Below the pieces are notes generated by a model. The model did no database searches, was not told where the DNA came from, and saw only the letters and a program-made list of their open reading frames with translations. Made by a program: the position numbers and the translations under genes. Shown here one piece after another: positions 12,089 to 25,047 of a stretch of DNA of 64,000 nt (within the stretch, counting starts at the first letter, position 1; each line of letters opens with the position of its first letter). The DNA comes from Harmothoe impar. Lineage: Eukaryota; Annelida; Polychaeta; Phyllodocida; Polynoidae. Where the stretch lies: contig OX381708.1 of NCBI GenBank assembly GCA_947462335.1, forward strand, positions 40,241,377 through 40,305,376. Reading direction: 5' to 3'.

Positions 12089-13401
12089 CAGGATGAGACC
12101 AGTATAACACCATCCACATTTTTTGTGCCGTATGCTCTTTATTTTGGTTGTTGTCATGAAGGAATCTAACGTGAGCAAAATCAGTTCTTGCTGGTTTTGT
12201 GTCTGTACTAGCAGGGGATCTTCAACACCAATGCATTAATCAAGATATCAGGAACATGAGTAATGTGATTTTGTTCAATACTGAACCCCCTACTTTTTGT
12301 ATCAGAAGGGACTCCTTGTTGTAATGAATGATAGTAGAGAAAACTAAAAATACATAGTGTCATTGGAGAAGTATTTTGGCATCCAATAGTTCTGACCAAA
12401 AGAGTATAGTAGGTTGAGATAGAAATTAAATGATAGTAATAGCCGATTATAACCAATACTGATCAGCTAATCAGTGATGCCGAAGATCTGAGATACCTAG
12501 AATATTCCACTTATGAACAAGGGAGGTGAACAATTTAGAGACGATCATTGTTGTATGATTTGGCAATGCATATTAGCTCACGGTTGTGATAGTCATTACT
12601 GGAAGATTTAGAAAAACTCTGAAATGGAAAATTGATTGGTGAAACTGTATGGGCCATGAGAAGAATGTAATTATATATCATAGAGGGAATGCAGCCTGAT
12701 TGCCCTGTGGCCAAGATCATCACCTCCAGTGTCCTCTATTCATCATAAATGAGAACAGAACACCTGTGATCTCTGCTATTACCACGAGAGGGAAAACTGC
12801 TCCCTAAACACGTTAGATGTTTTTTAATGGTGTAACTTCACTGTAAGGTTATGGTATCTGATTACAAAATAGAAGATGACCAACTCTCATTGGCCAAATC
12901 ATCCGGTTGCGACTACGCACCTTGCATCAAAACCAGCTTACCAGCCTACATCTGATGATTCCCCAGGCACAGCCCTATCAAGTCTCTTATAGAACTGTTA
13001 TTGTATTTATAAACATATACCAAAGGAAAGAGGTCAGAAATAGCCCCAGAACTAGTTCACTCATTGTAAGTGACATGGAGGAGCTTTGTTGCTACAGAGT
13101 TTTGGAGGACATGCCTACCTCATCTAAGAGGCTGACCTTGTTGCACATCTGTTTCCTATTGTCAGTATCCCTAGGGTATCAATGCCCCCATTGGCTACCC
13201 TGCTCGACCTTCTACATATCTACAGGGTGTTAGGTGGTAGGGATCCCAAGGCAGCACAGGTACACTGGTAATAGAAGTCTCAGATGACACTGGGGAACAA
13301 GAGAGTTATTGAGTCAGCAGCTGGTCTTGAAGCATGTAAGTAAATTAGCGTATTGGCTATCTAAGGTGCTGGAGGTGTGGAAGCTCTACACCCCCACCCT
13401 C

Positions 13402-13540
13402 CAGGGGCCGGATCCAGGGGGGGGGGGGGTCCTGGGGGTCCGGACCCCCCCCCCCTTTTAGATTTTTTAAATGATAATTTCGGTACTTTGGTGTTTGGTG
13501 GACCCCCCCCCCCCTTTTCAAATTCCTGGGTCCGCCCCTC
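13402..13540. mobile_element. 139-bp poly-G/poly-C foldback element
   Basis: The left end CAGGGGCCGGATCCAGG pairs with the right end CCTGGGTCCGCCCCT. Inside are a G run, two C runs and a short AT core. The CAGGGG ends resemble non-autonomous hAT elements. No clean 8-bp target duplication is visible because both flanks are C-rich. The open frames that cross it on either strand are low-complexity artefacts. It lies inside paralogous copy X. Confidence 0.7.
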
Positions 13541-14115
13541 ACCCCTGCCCCCTGATTAGCCTCATCAGCAGCAAGAAAGCTGTGAAATCCAAGAAAACCG
13601 AGAAAGCTAAGATGCCCCCTATCCATTACACCTCCTGACATAAAACACTCATTTGAGAAAGCTGACAAAACAAGAGGTGGCTGGGGACACATGGAGTCAA
13701 CTGGGCTCTAGCAGCGGTACAGTGCAGTAGGCCTGCAAATCTGAATAGGCCTACGTTTTGGGTTGCAGTTAATAAGCAGGCCACTGCTTCTTATAGCATC
13801 CGCCCAAACTCAGACATAATACTCAATAATCTTTAGTACTAGAATATAATTATAATGGTGTATAAATAGTAAAAAGATATATTGATGTATAAAAGATGTG
13901 TGCAGCAATTTTTCAAATCCAGAAATGTTTCAATGTTTAGGTCCCTCAAGGTGGTCCTAAACTGATTTAAAAATGATAATATATTGTTAAAGCCCTTATA
14001 TGATACATTCTGTTATCACTACTAGTATGTTTAGCGTTGCTGAATTAGTGATAACTTCCTCTATTAGCGGAACGAAAGATATTGTAGTACTGCAAAAAGA
14101 TCCCTTTATGAAATA

Positions 14116-14337
14116 CCGTAAAACCTTGCGTAAAAGCCGCAGCTAGTACGTGGGTCAGATCACTAGTGTGCCTTATAGGATTGGCCTAAAGCCAAGGTGC
14201 GGCTTATATGCAAGTTTTTGCTAATATGGTACAGTACTTTAATCATCATAATCAGATCAACAGTGCGGCTTATATGATGTTCCCAAAGTCGGGGTGCAGC
14301 TAATACGCGAGTTAGGCTTATAAGCGAGGTTTTACAG
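14116..14337. mobile_element. 222-bp TA-flanked MITE, GTAAAACC ends
   Basis: The left end CCGTAAAACCTTGCGTAAAA and the right end GCGAGGTTTTACAG form a terminal inverted repeat, and both sides are flanked by TA (14114-14115 and 14338-14339). GCGGCTTATA or its complement recurs internally. It is non-coding and consistent with a Tc1/mariner-type MITE. The element at 44338-44791 has distantly similar ends. Confidence 0.75.
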
Positions 14338-15560
14338 TAGAATAACATAGTGTTACCTCAAATATTGGTTATGAAACAGACCCCTGCAATCATTGGCCAT
14401 CAACCTACTATGTACAAATCATACTTTCCAGTATCAAACTGAAATGAAAGATTGAAGGGCCTGATGAAAGATACTGTACACCACTGATGCCATTTCCAGC
14501 TAGCACAGCTAGTATCTTTCAAATGAATATTACATAAAAGAAATTGAGAAACTCTTCGGTTTTACCTAATAATAATGTAATTCAAATGAGTGGTGCTAGC
14601 AGGATTGCCATGCCAAAGCCCACTGATATTGAGTGTTACCTGATCTTGATGGATTTCTTTACTCTCTTCTTCTGCCCCGATAGCCTAACCAGTATCCAGT
14701 GAACTTTCGCAGGTTTGAAATTCTATCTCAGAAAGGATGTTTATGTCAACAGAATTATAGCTCTTGACACAGCTTTACTACATTTTACTACCATTCAACC
14801 CCCTAGCCTTGCCAGTGTTTCCTGTACTCTGCAGGAGGTACAAAGTAATAATATGAGGTAGATCCCCTATGATTTCATCAAATTTGACACAGCACTGTCA
14901 AAACAATGTTACAAGCTCGGAGTCAAGCTGTATGTTCTATACTTCATAAAATATTATTTGATGTAACTATTTCACCCTAACTTGTCCTCCCAGACAGAAC
15001 ACTTTAAACTCCCGAAACATCTGAATTAAAATAGCACTTAAAGCTGGGCCGTAAGGGAATAAATTCAGCATTTTCCATACATAGACTAAAATAACAGCTC
15101 CATCAGAGGGCAGCAGTGTTTGGACAGGGGACCATGAGCATTGTCAGGCTACAACATATTAACCCTATCTTGTGCCTGAAGGAGCTGAGCTGCCAGCCCT
15201 TAAGAGCCCTGTCGGGCCTTGAGCCCTGTGGGGCCTTGAGCCCACAAAATTGCCTTGATCATTCTGATGGATATATATACCTTTCCCTGACCCCACAAAT
15301 CTCACACAGTACATTGTAAGCAGCGTTTCCACGATGATATGTACCTGGCAGTTTCATGTCTCATTAATAACCCTCTGTCACAATAGCATGGTATACATGT
15401 GTGACTCACACAGTGAGTGCCAGGGCACAAATACTGGCCACCCATTCTATGGCTCTTTGTGATGGAATTATGAACAGTGGTGGTAGGAGGAAGGCATTGA
15501 TGGTAGATGGTTTTGTGTAGTGTGTGAGGGGGGCTGGTTTGGGAGTGGTTCAATGTCAGC

Positions 15561-15843
15561 TGTATAGAGGTAGTAATGCATGTAATGCCTGTTTCATGAT
15601 ACCATGTGTCCTCGTGTAACCCTGCCTGCAGCTTTATGCCGATGATTTACCATTGTCATTATATCTTTTTTATGCTTAAGTGGTTGTGTAGCCACCTGGT
15701 GGTGCCGCCAGGCACCAGCAGGACGAGTCATATGATGTTTGCTCTTTACCAGAAGTCAGAACAGGCGCTGCCATCTTGGAATTAAGGAGTCACAACACAA
15801 ATGTATGCTATGTGATAACAATGATATTAATATAATTCAATAT
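15561..15843. other. No gene seen
   Basis: One short frame near 15630-15665 reads LYADDL, which resembles the LINE polymerase motif, but no neighbouring RT motif supports it. Confidence 0.4.
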
Positions 15844-16090
15844 TATAATCATACCTGCCCCCCCCCCCCTCAAATGGACCCAAGAAATCCAATGATGTTA
15901 TTGCTTTGTTTCTAATACAGCTGGTTCCTTGGTCCTGGAAATGGACCCAAAGAATTCAATGTTTCTATTGGTTTGTTGCTAATACAACTGGTTGCCTAGC
16001 AACAGCTATTCTAATTGTGTATCTGCCTAGCAACACACATTTCCATGGTCCTGGGGTGCATTATGATCATACCTACCCCCCCCCCCCCCC
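15844..16090. repeat. Nested tandem duplication bounded by C runs
   Basis: A ~67-bp unit beginning AAATGGACCCAAGAAATCCA is repeated at once (about 15872-15938 and 15939-16006). The pair sits between two copies of ATCATACCT followed by C runs (C12 at 15858-15869 and C15 at 16076-16090). Two duplications at different scales have therefore occurred. Confidence 0.75.
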
Positions 16091-17273
16091 ATTTCTTTAC
16101 GTGGCAACAACTGCAATTCTTCTTATCGATTGTATTCAACCCTGAGATGGACATCAGGTTATGTTCCTAATCAAAGGCGAATGGTGCCTAATGGATCACT
16201 ACCTATCTATGTATAGTAGTGGCCAATGCATAGTTTTATTAGTGTTACCAGCAGGGTTCATAAAACATGTACGCCTTTGACATTAAGTATAATCAAGACA
16301 GAAGGCTGTTGTAGAAATCGGTCTCTTACTGTGGGGTGTCACTCAATTAATTTTATTATTAGTAATTTGGAAAGTTGTACAGTGTCAATCTAAGATGATC
16401 TTTATAATACACATCTCAAACGACAATATGAAGGCAATTATATGTTATGGATAAAAATATTATTTGTATATCGACTCACCTCTTCCCTCTAAACCCAAAG
16501 TTTCAGCGAGGATTAGCCCAATTTTCTGGCGATCTGAAGCAGAGACAAACTTCCATACTGACCCCAACCATGCATCAATCGGAAAGTAGACTGCCTTGAC
16601 TTTCGTAAACAGTTTTACTTTTGTGAATTGGTAGGTATAGTCCAAGAGTAACCCTTTTAATTTGAATTGCCATTGCACATTTATTTAGAGTTCACTTTTG
16701 ATGTAGTGGCTTATGAGTATCAAGTAGAAATATAGAAAGAAAGCTTGAAATATGACCAACGAGGCATGTGTACAACCGATCCCTTTTTCGATAAGCACAG
16801 TGTAAATGCCCTTGGGTGACTATAATATACTGTGCGATACCAAAGTGTGATATTTACTTGTGCCCACCATAGTTGTTATTAATTATCACCCAATGTGATA
16901 GGGGACAGTGACAGTGCCTAGTAAAATGACACCTCACTTAAAGATGGGTTAGGCAAACCATGGGCTCTATATTTAATGCATTTTCTAGTATCAGAATGAT
17001 TTGAAAGCTACACACATATTCATATGGACTTCATTAACACAACTACAATAACAACAAAATATAATAGAATGTACCGCATTACTCGTTAAACACAGTTGTG
17101 TAAACTCGTATAATAGTTGTATAATAACCTTCCCAAGAGAACCTCTGCATATCAAACACACACAGAACTAAGGGCCGGGCTTCCTGCTTTTAATCAATCT
17201 TACCAAAGTAAATACCAGTAGAGGTTCTTTAGCACCGATACTTAAAGTATTCAGAAACAGCTAATGAGCCTGC
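16091..17273. other. No gene seen
   Basis: AT-rich sequence. The minus-strand 72-codon frame at 16460-16678 is lysine-rich and unrecognised. No repeat family was identified. Confidence 0.45.
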
Positions 17274-19570
17274 CCTGGTTCTGTTTAATCAAGCTCACGA
17301 TCATCCCAGCGGGGATTCCATCTCCTGAATACATTAATCAAAATGTCAGCAACATGAGTGATGTGATGTTTGTTAGATATTACCTCCAATGCTGCATGTC
17401 TCTGAATCAAAACTGCATCCCAAAGACTCAACCCCCTTATACCTGAACTGGCATGTGCGATTGCAAATGCCACACAAAAATCAACCCTCTTAGAGTGATG
17501 TTATTCTGTTCATGAGCGTATACCTAGGTTACTAGACCATAATTGTCCCCTGGACTAAGTTCAGTCAACATTAGTGACCTGGAGGAGCTGTTTTGCCACT
17601 AGGCTTTGGAGGACATGCCCACCTTGTCTTAGGAGGTGACATCTGGTCTCTATTGTTGCTATCTGTATGGTGTCAATGGACTCATTGGCAATCTTGCTCG
17701 ACCTTTCCTGTGCTGGGAATCCCAAGGTAGCACAGGTACACCGGAAATAGAAGAAGGACTATGGGTTCTAGAGTACTTGAGGCCCAATTATTGTAGGAAA
17801 TCTTGATCTCTTTTTAATTTGTGGGGAATAGCGGCTCTCACCCTTAAATACACTAGTCTTCATTATTGATGATCCACTGTTGACCCCTCAGCACTTGCCC
17901 TAGACCATATACAATCACTGCCATTATCGTCATTGAGATACCTGGCCATGCTCAGGGACCAGGTGAGTATATAGTATACTGATCACACTACGTTTGAAAG
18001 TTATTTTGCCTAAATCTACATAAGGTAATGTGGGATCTATTTCAACACATTTGACAAGGTATTATTACTTAGGAAAAGATGAACCGGATCACCTATATTG
18101 GATATTTTGCTTAGAAACATAGTACACCTATAATGATGATGGCAGTGGTCCCCTTAGCTCTAATGGAATTACTAGCAGCTAGGCTGATTGGAAGATTGAC
18201 TAACAATGAGTGTGATCAGTCCGTTTGTCAATAATGGGACTTTTCACCTCTATTAAGCCAACCAAATAATTGTTATCACTTTGGATAAGCTATTATAGAC
18301 ATCTTGAGTGGAGTCATCTTAAGGTAAGAGTTCCGCAATAAGCAATCACATAAATATAATGTGTCATGTACTGGGAAAAGGGACCTTAGTGCACCCTGCA
18401 CCAAGGGCCTTTTTCGCACATACTGATTAGCACAATGGGACTTCTGGACTTAACAATTGATAAAGTATACATGAAGATTACTCTGGACCTAAATGACCAA
18501 CCATATACAACCATTATTGATATAAAATCAACTGGAAGCATTGACCTGTTGTTGTAGTGCTAATCAAATTCGATTCAAATCACCTTCCTCATCTATTAAG
18601 CTAAGTTTACCAATAGCAGATTTATTATTGTTTTTCAAAAGAAGAAGATTGTGATTACATAATGATGACCTATTACTTAGAACCATTGTGATAAGAAAGC
18701 CATTTTGAATAGAAGAAATACCATTTTAATCATAATGGTAATCAATACCATACAACATTTCTTAAAAGCCTATAGATGTTCCACACGCACAGGTGTGATA
18801 CAGCTGTGAGTGGTAAATTGAGGGGCAGCAAGTTATCAAAGACACCAGGTGGAGGGTGCTCTGCTTATCTGTGGTCCAGGGGATTCAACCTAATCCCTCA
18901 ACTTGAGGGGATTCTGAGCATGGAATTGCACTTAGGATCACACCTACATAATCACCTCATTCTTGGAATTTACTGAGATGGCTTCGGAGTTTCTAGTCAG
19001 TTAATGTATAATCCCCTCTGGGAGAACATCCTCCCCTGGTTGTATCTCCCAATCGATAACACTTTGCAAATGAGGGAACCCAGTGTGAAATAAAGTGTTT
19101 TTGATACTGTTAAATACTTACCTTGCTCAGTATGGATTTCATGAGGTAACTAGAGTAGAGATGCGTCTACCACCCTCTTTTGTACTAGATAATTATTTAA
19201 CAAATATTTAATACAATAAAAATAGTCATTTATGCTTCGTAACGTAACTCATAGTCATCTCTAGTAACAATAAGTTCATCAAATACTCTCTCTCTCTCTG
19301 ATGACAAATTAAGTGGTATTTGAATACAATGATAGTGGTGTATAAATATCATGAACCATTTCTGCGTATGAATGAATATTTAGAAATATAATTGGAAAAA
19401 GGAAGATCTGTAGTCACCTGAATTCATGGGCCACCAGGCTGCCATGTACATTTTTACTGAACTGTAATTAGGCCCCAGGTGATTGAAAAGATTAAAATGA
19501 AGTACAATGATTGAAAGTTCAGATGTAAATATTGTATATCACCGATGCTATTGATCTATGCGTTGATATA
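17274..19570. repeat. Paralogous module, copy Y
   Basis: Block B at 17274-17475 contains CATTAATCAAAATGTCAGCA. Block C is at 17570-17770 (GGAGGACATGCCCACCTTGT, CCCAAGGTAGCACAGGTACA). Block G is at 18890-18980 (GAATTGCACTTAGGATCACA) and block H at about 19085-19140 (GTTTTTGATACTG). Block I is near 19320-19400. Order and orientation match copies X and Z. About 18075-18110 (GGATATTTTGCT) also resembles 25990-26045. No shared open frame is kept across the copies. Confidence 0.6.
18372..18414. repeat. Short imperfect hairpin
   Basis: AAAAGGGACCTTAGTGCA folds on TGCACCAAGGGCCTTTTT with a three-base CCC loop and few mismatches. It may be a MITE remnant or an RNA structure. Nothing nearby explains it. 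Confidence 0.55.
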
Positions 19571-20149
19571 AACCCTTTACAAGAACTTGGTTTCGCTCTT
19601 TTCTTAAATGTGAAAAACACTCAAGATATGATTTTTGATCTCAAGAAATTTAACTTTATTATTTCCACAAAATAAGATTAATAAACTTGATCCACGGACA
19701 AATGACTAGTTTTAAGAAATGCTGGTAAGAAAAGTGATCTCAAAAACCTCTTTCAAGATAAAAACTAGAACAATATGAAATATTGCTCTTTCTTAAAACA
19801 AGATAACTACAAAAACTCAAAATGAGAATTTTTCTTATTTCTAGAATATTTATTTTGAATCAAGTATTTTCTGAGTTTTGTTTATCATGTGAAGAGTCCA
19901 CAAAGGACTGTTTTCTGTGCGCACGCACTATGGTATTGACAAGAGTATCCTGGTTCACCATACGATATGCTACTAACTAATTTTCAAAAGGGTTCCTATA
20001 GCTATGTAATAAACATTCTATTAGCAGAGAAAGGTTACAAGCGTACATCAATAAACCTATTCATAAGAATAGTATGAGAAGATCAGCAGTAGTCACATGG
20101 CAAGTAGAGAGAGGCACATAGTGGCAGTCCCTGGCGCCTTATAATTGTG
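19571..20149. other. No gene seen; degenerate TTCTTAA/CTCAAGA-rich stretch
   Basis: About 19590-19880 repeats short words such as CTCAAGA, AAAACTCA and TTTCTTA in both orientations. This suggests a decayed palindromic element, but I cannot define its ends. Confidence 0.35.
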
Positions 20150-20586
20150 ACCCGTTTTAACGAAATGGGTCGGAAGTCGCACATTTAAGAGCCTAGATAT
20201 GGGCATTTTAAGTAGCATAGTGTGAATTTTTTTTTTCTTTTGAAAAATGAGTTTTTGACATTTTTCTAACATATGAGTAGTTATCTTCTGGCAAACTAAG
20301 TTAAACACCAAATTTCTACCCCTATTTTCCCCAAAATGATGGCCATGGGATCTACAATTGTATTGTATGATATATATAATATCTAATTTAAATGTTAATT
20401 ATCTCATTTTAATTAATTTCCATTTAAATCAACAAAAGAGTATCAAAAATATCACATAAGAATGAATATTGGGCAATATACCACTTGTCATACATCAAAT
20501 GAAAGCTCTTGATGAGCTGCACATGAATCTGGCAATATCAGAACATTTTATATCTGCGACTTCCGACCCATTTCGTTAAAACGGGT
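20150..20586. mobile_element. 437-bp element with perfect 32-bp TIR
   Basis: The 32 bases at 20150-20181, beginning ACCCGTTTTAACGAAATGGG, are exactly complementary to 20555-20586. The interior is AT-rich and has no convincing gene; a minus-strand frame at 20093-20311 only crosses the left end. Flanks give no clear target duplication (GA or TG on the left, TA or AC on the right). Perfect TIRs imply recent movement or conversion. The superfamily is unassigned. Confidence 0.8.
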
Positions 20587-21755
20587 ACCTATATTAAACA
20601 TGCTTAGGTAGGGTGTAACACGGGTAGCTTCTCTATGGCATGTTTTAAATGTCGCATAGTTGTTAAGCGGTGTATATTGTTCTCTGAGGTATCCCATAAA
20701 GAAAACTCATTAATAATATGGAGACTTTTGATAGAAACTGCTCTTGACCCTCCCTTTAGCAAACTATATTTTCAAATCCTGACGTCTGCGTACATTGTGC
20801 TGCTCCGTAGCCTCCCCATTATGTGTCTTCTTCTACATTAGAAAGATCAATTGGAGTTTTCTTTTTCTGGTAAGAAATCCAGTATTACACTCTTTATGCA
20901 GATCTATAACGCTCATGGTAAATTATGAATTTAATCAAGGATCTACAGGGAATGTAGCCATTTAAAGCTCTTACCATAGTGATCATTAAGACGTAATCTC
21001 AGATTTTATAACCTTAACCTTTTTGTTATATTATAATAACTCCCTTTTCGTATGAGCCATATATTAATGAGATTGATGACATTTAATGGATAACATATTA
21101 CATGCAGATTTTAATAAAGTATCCACAGTATTACTCTGAGTAATAAAGATACAGGGTGCATGCTATTTGGGTGATTTACCTCATCGGCAGACCAATATCG
21201 AGAGCATATAGCACCTGTATTCTGTCCTAACCTCTGAGAATACTGCATATGGCTATACAGCTCACCCATTAGAGAATTATGGCAGTGGCTAGATTCTCTT
21301 CAGTATTGTTCATGGTATTAACACTATTGACATAAAGGAGGAGAACATGTACACAATATAATGCAGAACAATAAAGAGGGTATGCTATTTGGGAGAGCAA
21401 TACTGTAGTTGTGAAGTGCTGTGGCATCAGTTGAGGGGACTTTCTGTCCAGTGCCTCGCAGCAGGCACTTTCAAAGAGAAGCAACCTACTCTGAGTCACT
21501 CAGACAATGGAGTAAAGAATAGAAGGGAACGCCCCACTCTGGACGTTTCACATGCCACAAGAGGAGCTGTCCTATCAAGCAGACTCCCCCACGTACTTTA
21601 TTTTCATTTCTGCATTCTTTCTCTCTCTTTTCTCTATTCCATGTCTATGTCTATTTAGGGTAGTCTGATTTTCTCCTCCTGATATCATCTGGCACCCCAT
21701 ATGGATAGCATAATATATTAAGGTATTGTGGTATCGTCATTCTCATTTAGCTGGT

Positions 21756-21787
<32 letters not shown>

Positions 21788-21899
21788 TCATTCCTTGACT
21801 TACTCTCTCTTATTATTTTCCTCGTTCCCACCATACATTATCTGTATTTATATCCAGAGCCTCCTGGTCTTATATACACCATTGCCTCACATCTCAACA
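20587..21899. other. No gene seen; CTTT microsatellite
   Basis: A (CTTT)n run of about nine units lies at 21755-21789. The two open frames that start at 21726 and 21728 exist only because of it. The 21269-21499 and 21389-21658 frames on opposite strands are unrecognised. Confidence 0.5.
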
Positions 21900-22160
21900 A
21901 TGATAGACATGACTTTAATTCCAGGGCTCCACTATCCAGTTGATTTCCCAGAGAGTCTTAGGATCTTAGCATGTGAGTGGATGGCATGCACGTTTTCCTC
22001 CTGACATGTTTGCCTATTGGAGGAGCAGGTATGAGTAGCTCTGAGGAGGCTATCTGAGTGGGTCAACACAATATGGGTATGTAGTCAGTGTGCTCTTGCA
22101 GGATACCCAGACAGGACATGCTGTCCATACAAAGCTTTAGTAGGATGCGGCTATTTAAGC
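21900..22160. repeat. Dispersed paralogous block F, copy 1
   Basis: Homologous to 47650-47890 in the same orientation. Shared words include CCAGTTG, GTGAGTGGATGGCATGCACG, GGAGCAGGTATGAGTAG, GGACATGCTGTCCATACAAA and GCTT. Read on the minus strand, copy 2 is open (47571-47858) while this copy is interrupted by stops. The two translations share a segment containing PAP and TCMPSTHML. This could be a decayed exon pair or an ordinary repeat. Confidence 0.6.
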
Positions 22161-24069
22161 ATATTAGTGCAGCTAGATTGTACACTGTTTTGCACAGGAT
22201 GAGAAGCTTATCTGCAGCAGTAATAGCAAGTAATCATTGGGATTAAACTAGAAAACCCTGCTAAAATGAATACACTCTTCTATCGAAGAATCAATTGATT
22301 CGTAATAAAGGGGTTTTAAAACAAATCTCTACATAGTCATTTTTACAAGGTGATGATACAACGATTGATCCGGAACATACTGGACAGGTAATTGTGTATT
22401 TTTACTGGTTCAGAAGAATCGCTAAACAGTATAGTCAAATGCCCATTGTTTAATACATTGATGTAACATGATATCTACCGATGTAAATGAGAATTATCTG
22501 AGCTACATGTATGCATATACTGATGTGTGAACCAATGATATTGTATTGGATGTAAGCAGAACCGACTCTACAGACACCATTATTCTTACCTGATTCTGCT
22601 TATGGCTTTTATTGTCCTTTCATTAATGAGCTTCATGTGGAAAGGTTATGATGATCAATTGTAGTACAGATGTAAAATTATACTTAAACATTGAACGCAA
22701 CATTTGTCCAGCTCTGAAAGGGTCACTTTTATATAGAGAATACAGGATAATTAATTCTAGTCTGTGCAGTAATATGAACACCTGCTGTGTGGTTGCCATG
22801 ACAATATCAAAGGGAATAGTAATCAAGTCAAAAATAATGCGCTTTAAAACAAGAAAAGATTCAATAAAGAAAGGTAAGAAATATGGGTACGGAGCTGACA
22901 AGGTAGAGGTTAGAGGGTGGGAAGTGAAGATCTAAGTGCACATTCTGGTTGTGTATCAGCCTTTGTGTGATGATATAAATCAATGAGGTGACTGCTGCGC
23001 CAGAGGTGGTACTTGAATAGATGAATTGTCCAGTGGCCATTGTAAATAGAGATCCCATATAGAAGAGGCAGTAAATTGCAGCCGTCGCTCGGTAATAGTG
23101 TAGGCCAAACGGGTGGGATGACTGACCATGTTAGACGATCATGGGTGCTAGAATCTGATGGCGAATTTAATAGATGAAGGATTTCTAACCAAAATGAGGT
23201 ATATATCATTTTCTTCTGTAGTGGTTGTAGCATAAATCGTCATATTTGGGACAAAAAATTATATGGCCCCGACAGCTACATCTGAAATAAGCAACATACA
23301 TATGTGTCCTCCTCTAATAACAACTCACCTGGTTGAATGAGGTGTAAACGAAAATGCAAATTAACCATAATTTTTTGTTACTTGTTGTTCAGCGACTGTA
23401 CATTCACCGAGGCTGGGATCAGTGTGGGTGCACAGGTGAGGACATGTCATTCTAGGGACTTCAGAAAAATGTATTGGGGTATTGGGGTAAGTTTGTATTG
23501 CAAGTAGTTTGAAGTTGACCTATAAATGAGCTGCGTTGCCTGTGGGCCTACTAATAATTTGGGAAAACTAAAGTCCTAATTCGCTGTCTGGGCCACATAC
23601 AGATGCAGAGTACCCTTTCGCCCTTCTCTGGATCTTGGACGGGATCTCACAAAGACATTTGATAGCCAAAAAATAGTAAATTGGATTTCGTTTTGGATGA
23701 TATAAACGGACACTGAAAGTGGCCAGTTGCATTGCCTGCGGGGCTCCATTACCTTGTGCCTCAGGTGTCAAGCATTGAGGGTCAGTTTTCCTTGCGTGTA
23801 CCATCGCTGCAAAGCATAACATGTTGACCCAATACAATGAGCTGACGTCTCATGGTGTGCAAAAGTTGATAGACTGTCTCTATCATAGCTTACTGCATCA
23901 TGGATCTAAGTGACAAACCACTATCCTTAAACTATATAAAGGCGCAAGTTCTGACTGGGAAAGTGATACAGTGCCATCAGGCTACCAAGCTGCAATCATT
24001 TGAGCTTGCTATCTGTTCTGTCTTTGGCGCCTTTTGATGGGATAGCTATCTATAGTTTCCCGCTGGCTG
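22161..24069. other. No gene seen
   Basis: AT-rich. Several overlapping frames (22623-22901 minus, 22648-22935 plus, 22910-23233 minus, 23568-23837 minus) shadow each other, and none shows a recognisable motif. Confidence 0.45.
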
Positions 24070-24170
24070 TGGTCATGTTGAAGGAGAGCAGTGACGAGTC
24101 AGCTGGTGCTCCGCTGGGTGAGACGGACACAGTGATAGTTATAATACCTGGCTTTCCAACTAACCAGTGG
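24070..24170 (-). other. Exon-like paralogous block, copy 1
   Basis: Matches 33115-33215. On the minus strand both copies read ITVSVS, then a G, then PAD, then SL and SFN. The residues ITVSVS-x2-G-x-PAD-x-SL-x-SFN are kept while several third codon positions differ. That pattern suits a diverged protein-coding exon, yet stops follow soon after in this copy. I do not recognise the domain. Confidence 0.3.
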
Positions 24171-25047
24171 CTGAAGTAGCTAGACTTGTTCATGAAGGAT
24201 ACTATTTCTTGCAGCTTTAAAAGTCGCATAGAGCATTAATTAATGCATGGTTCATGGATGCAGCCCTGGCGAGTAACCCCTTTGTAGGTCGAGATACCGC
24301 CGAAGTTTTCGTATGATGCATCAATGCATCCATGCATCATAAAATAGCATATTAAGACACTGTGCTGCCCTCAAAGGGAAGTGCCTTTTTTAGCACCTAA
24401 TTTAGATTTCCTATTGTTGATTTTGCAACGCTACAGAAATTGACTCTGTTTCTCATGATTGTCGGACATCCTCAAGTAAGCAATCCAAATGGACTTATTA
24501 CATTTACTGTAATCTTCAATTTAATGTAAGTTTCATAAGGCGTGACCGTAAAAGTGCAGTCGTAAATGCATCCTTACATTTCACTGCCTTAAATTGGGCT
24601 CGCTGTTGTAAGTGGAAAATTGCAAGTCTTTCATAAGGTTTTGCGATCACGTTTTGTGAGAACGTCAAGTATTTTAAGGGAGCATGTTTTTGTCTTTCAT
24701 AAAGTATGTTTATCAGCTGCCTTACCCCTGGTGATAAATTTGAATCATCCAAAGCTGCATAAGACGGTCCTCCATAAAAGTTATGGTAGCGAAACTGGTT
24801 ATGTTCACACAACTATTAGACATCCTGTTTTTTTTCTCAAAAGTCTTTTATAACATGTTACCTTAAATATTATGTATGGATTCGTAAGTATTTGAGTTAA
24901 GATAACTGGTTTAGAAAGGCATTAACTTTTGGTCACTTATGACACCGTAACTCTGTTATCATAACTTTGCAGCGTTAATGCGAAAACCACATTTCTTATG
25001 AAAAGGCTCTCAGAGCTTTGTTTATAGCTTGTACCCTTTGTGTCCTC
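24171..25047. other. No gene seen
   Basis: AT-rich. Frames at 24516-24812 (minus) and 24620-24853 (plus) overlap on opposite strands and are not recognisable. The words CTTTCATAA and TTTCATAAG recur through 24530-24870, suggesting an old repeat without clear ends. Confidence 0.4.

Larger units (their letters stand above)
12180..15560. repeat. Paralogous module, copy X
   Basis: Homology blocks occur here in the same order as in copies Y (17.27-19.57 kb) and Z (39.57-43.08 kb). Block B at 12180-12300 contains CATTAATCAAGATATCAGGA. Block C at 13060-13290 contains GGAGGACATGCC and CCCAAGGCAGCACAGGTACA. Block I is near 13835-13870 (ATAATGGTGTATAAATAG), block K at about 14770-14960 (GAGGTAGATCCCCTATGATT) and block L at about 15450-15540 (CTTTGTGATGGAATTATGAA). 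Identity is roughly 65-80% in blocks and lost between them. Whether this is an old segmental duplication or a very long degenerate transposon cannot be decided here. No exon is provable. Confidence 0.6.

Noticed and set aside
13357..13692. Glycine/proline-rich frames on both strands
   Set aside because: They are translations of G and C runs inside the 139-bp foldback element.
15630..15665. LYADDL, like the RT catalytic motif
   Set aside because: No other RT motif nearby in frame; probably chance.
21726..22004. Two overlapping plus-strand frames
   Set aside because: They start in the CTTT microsatellite, giving serine/phenylalanine/leucine repeats, and continue in unconserved sequence.
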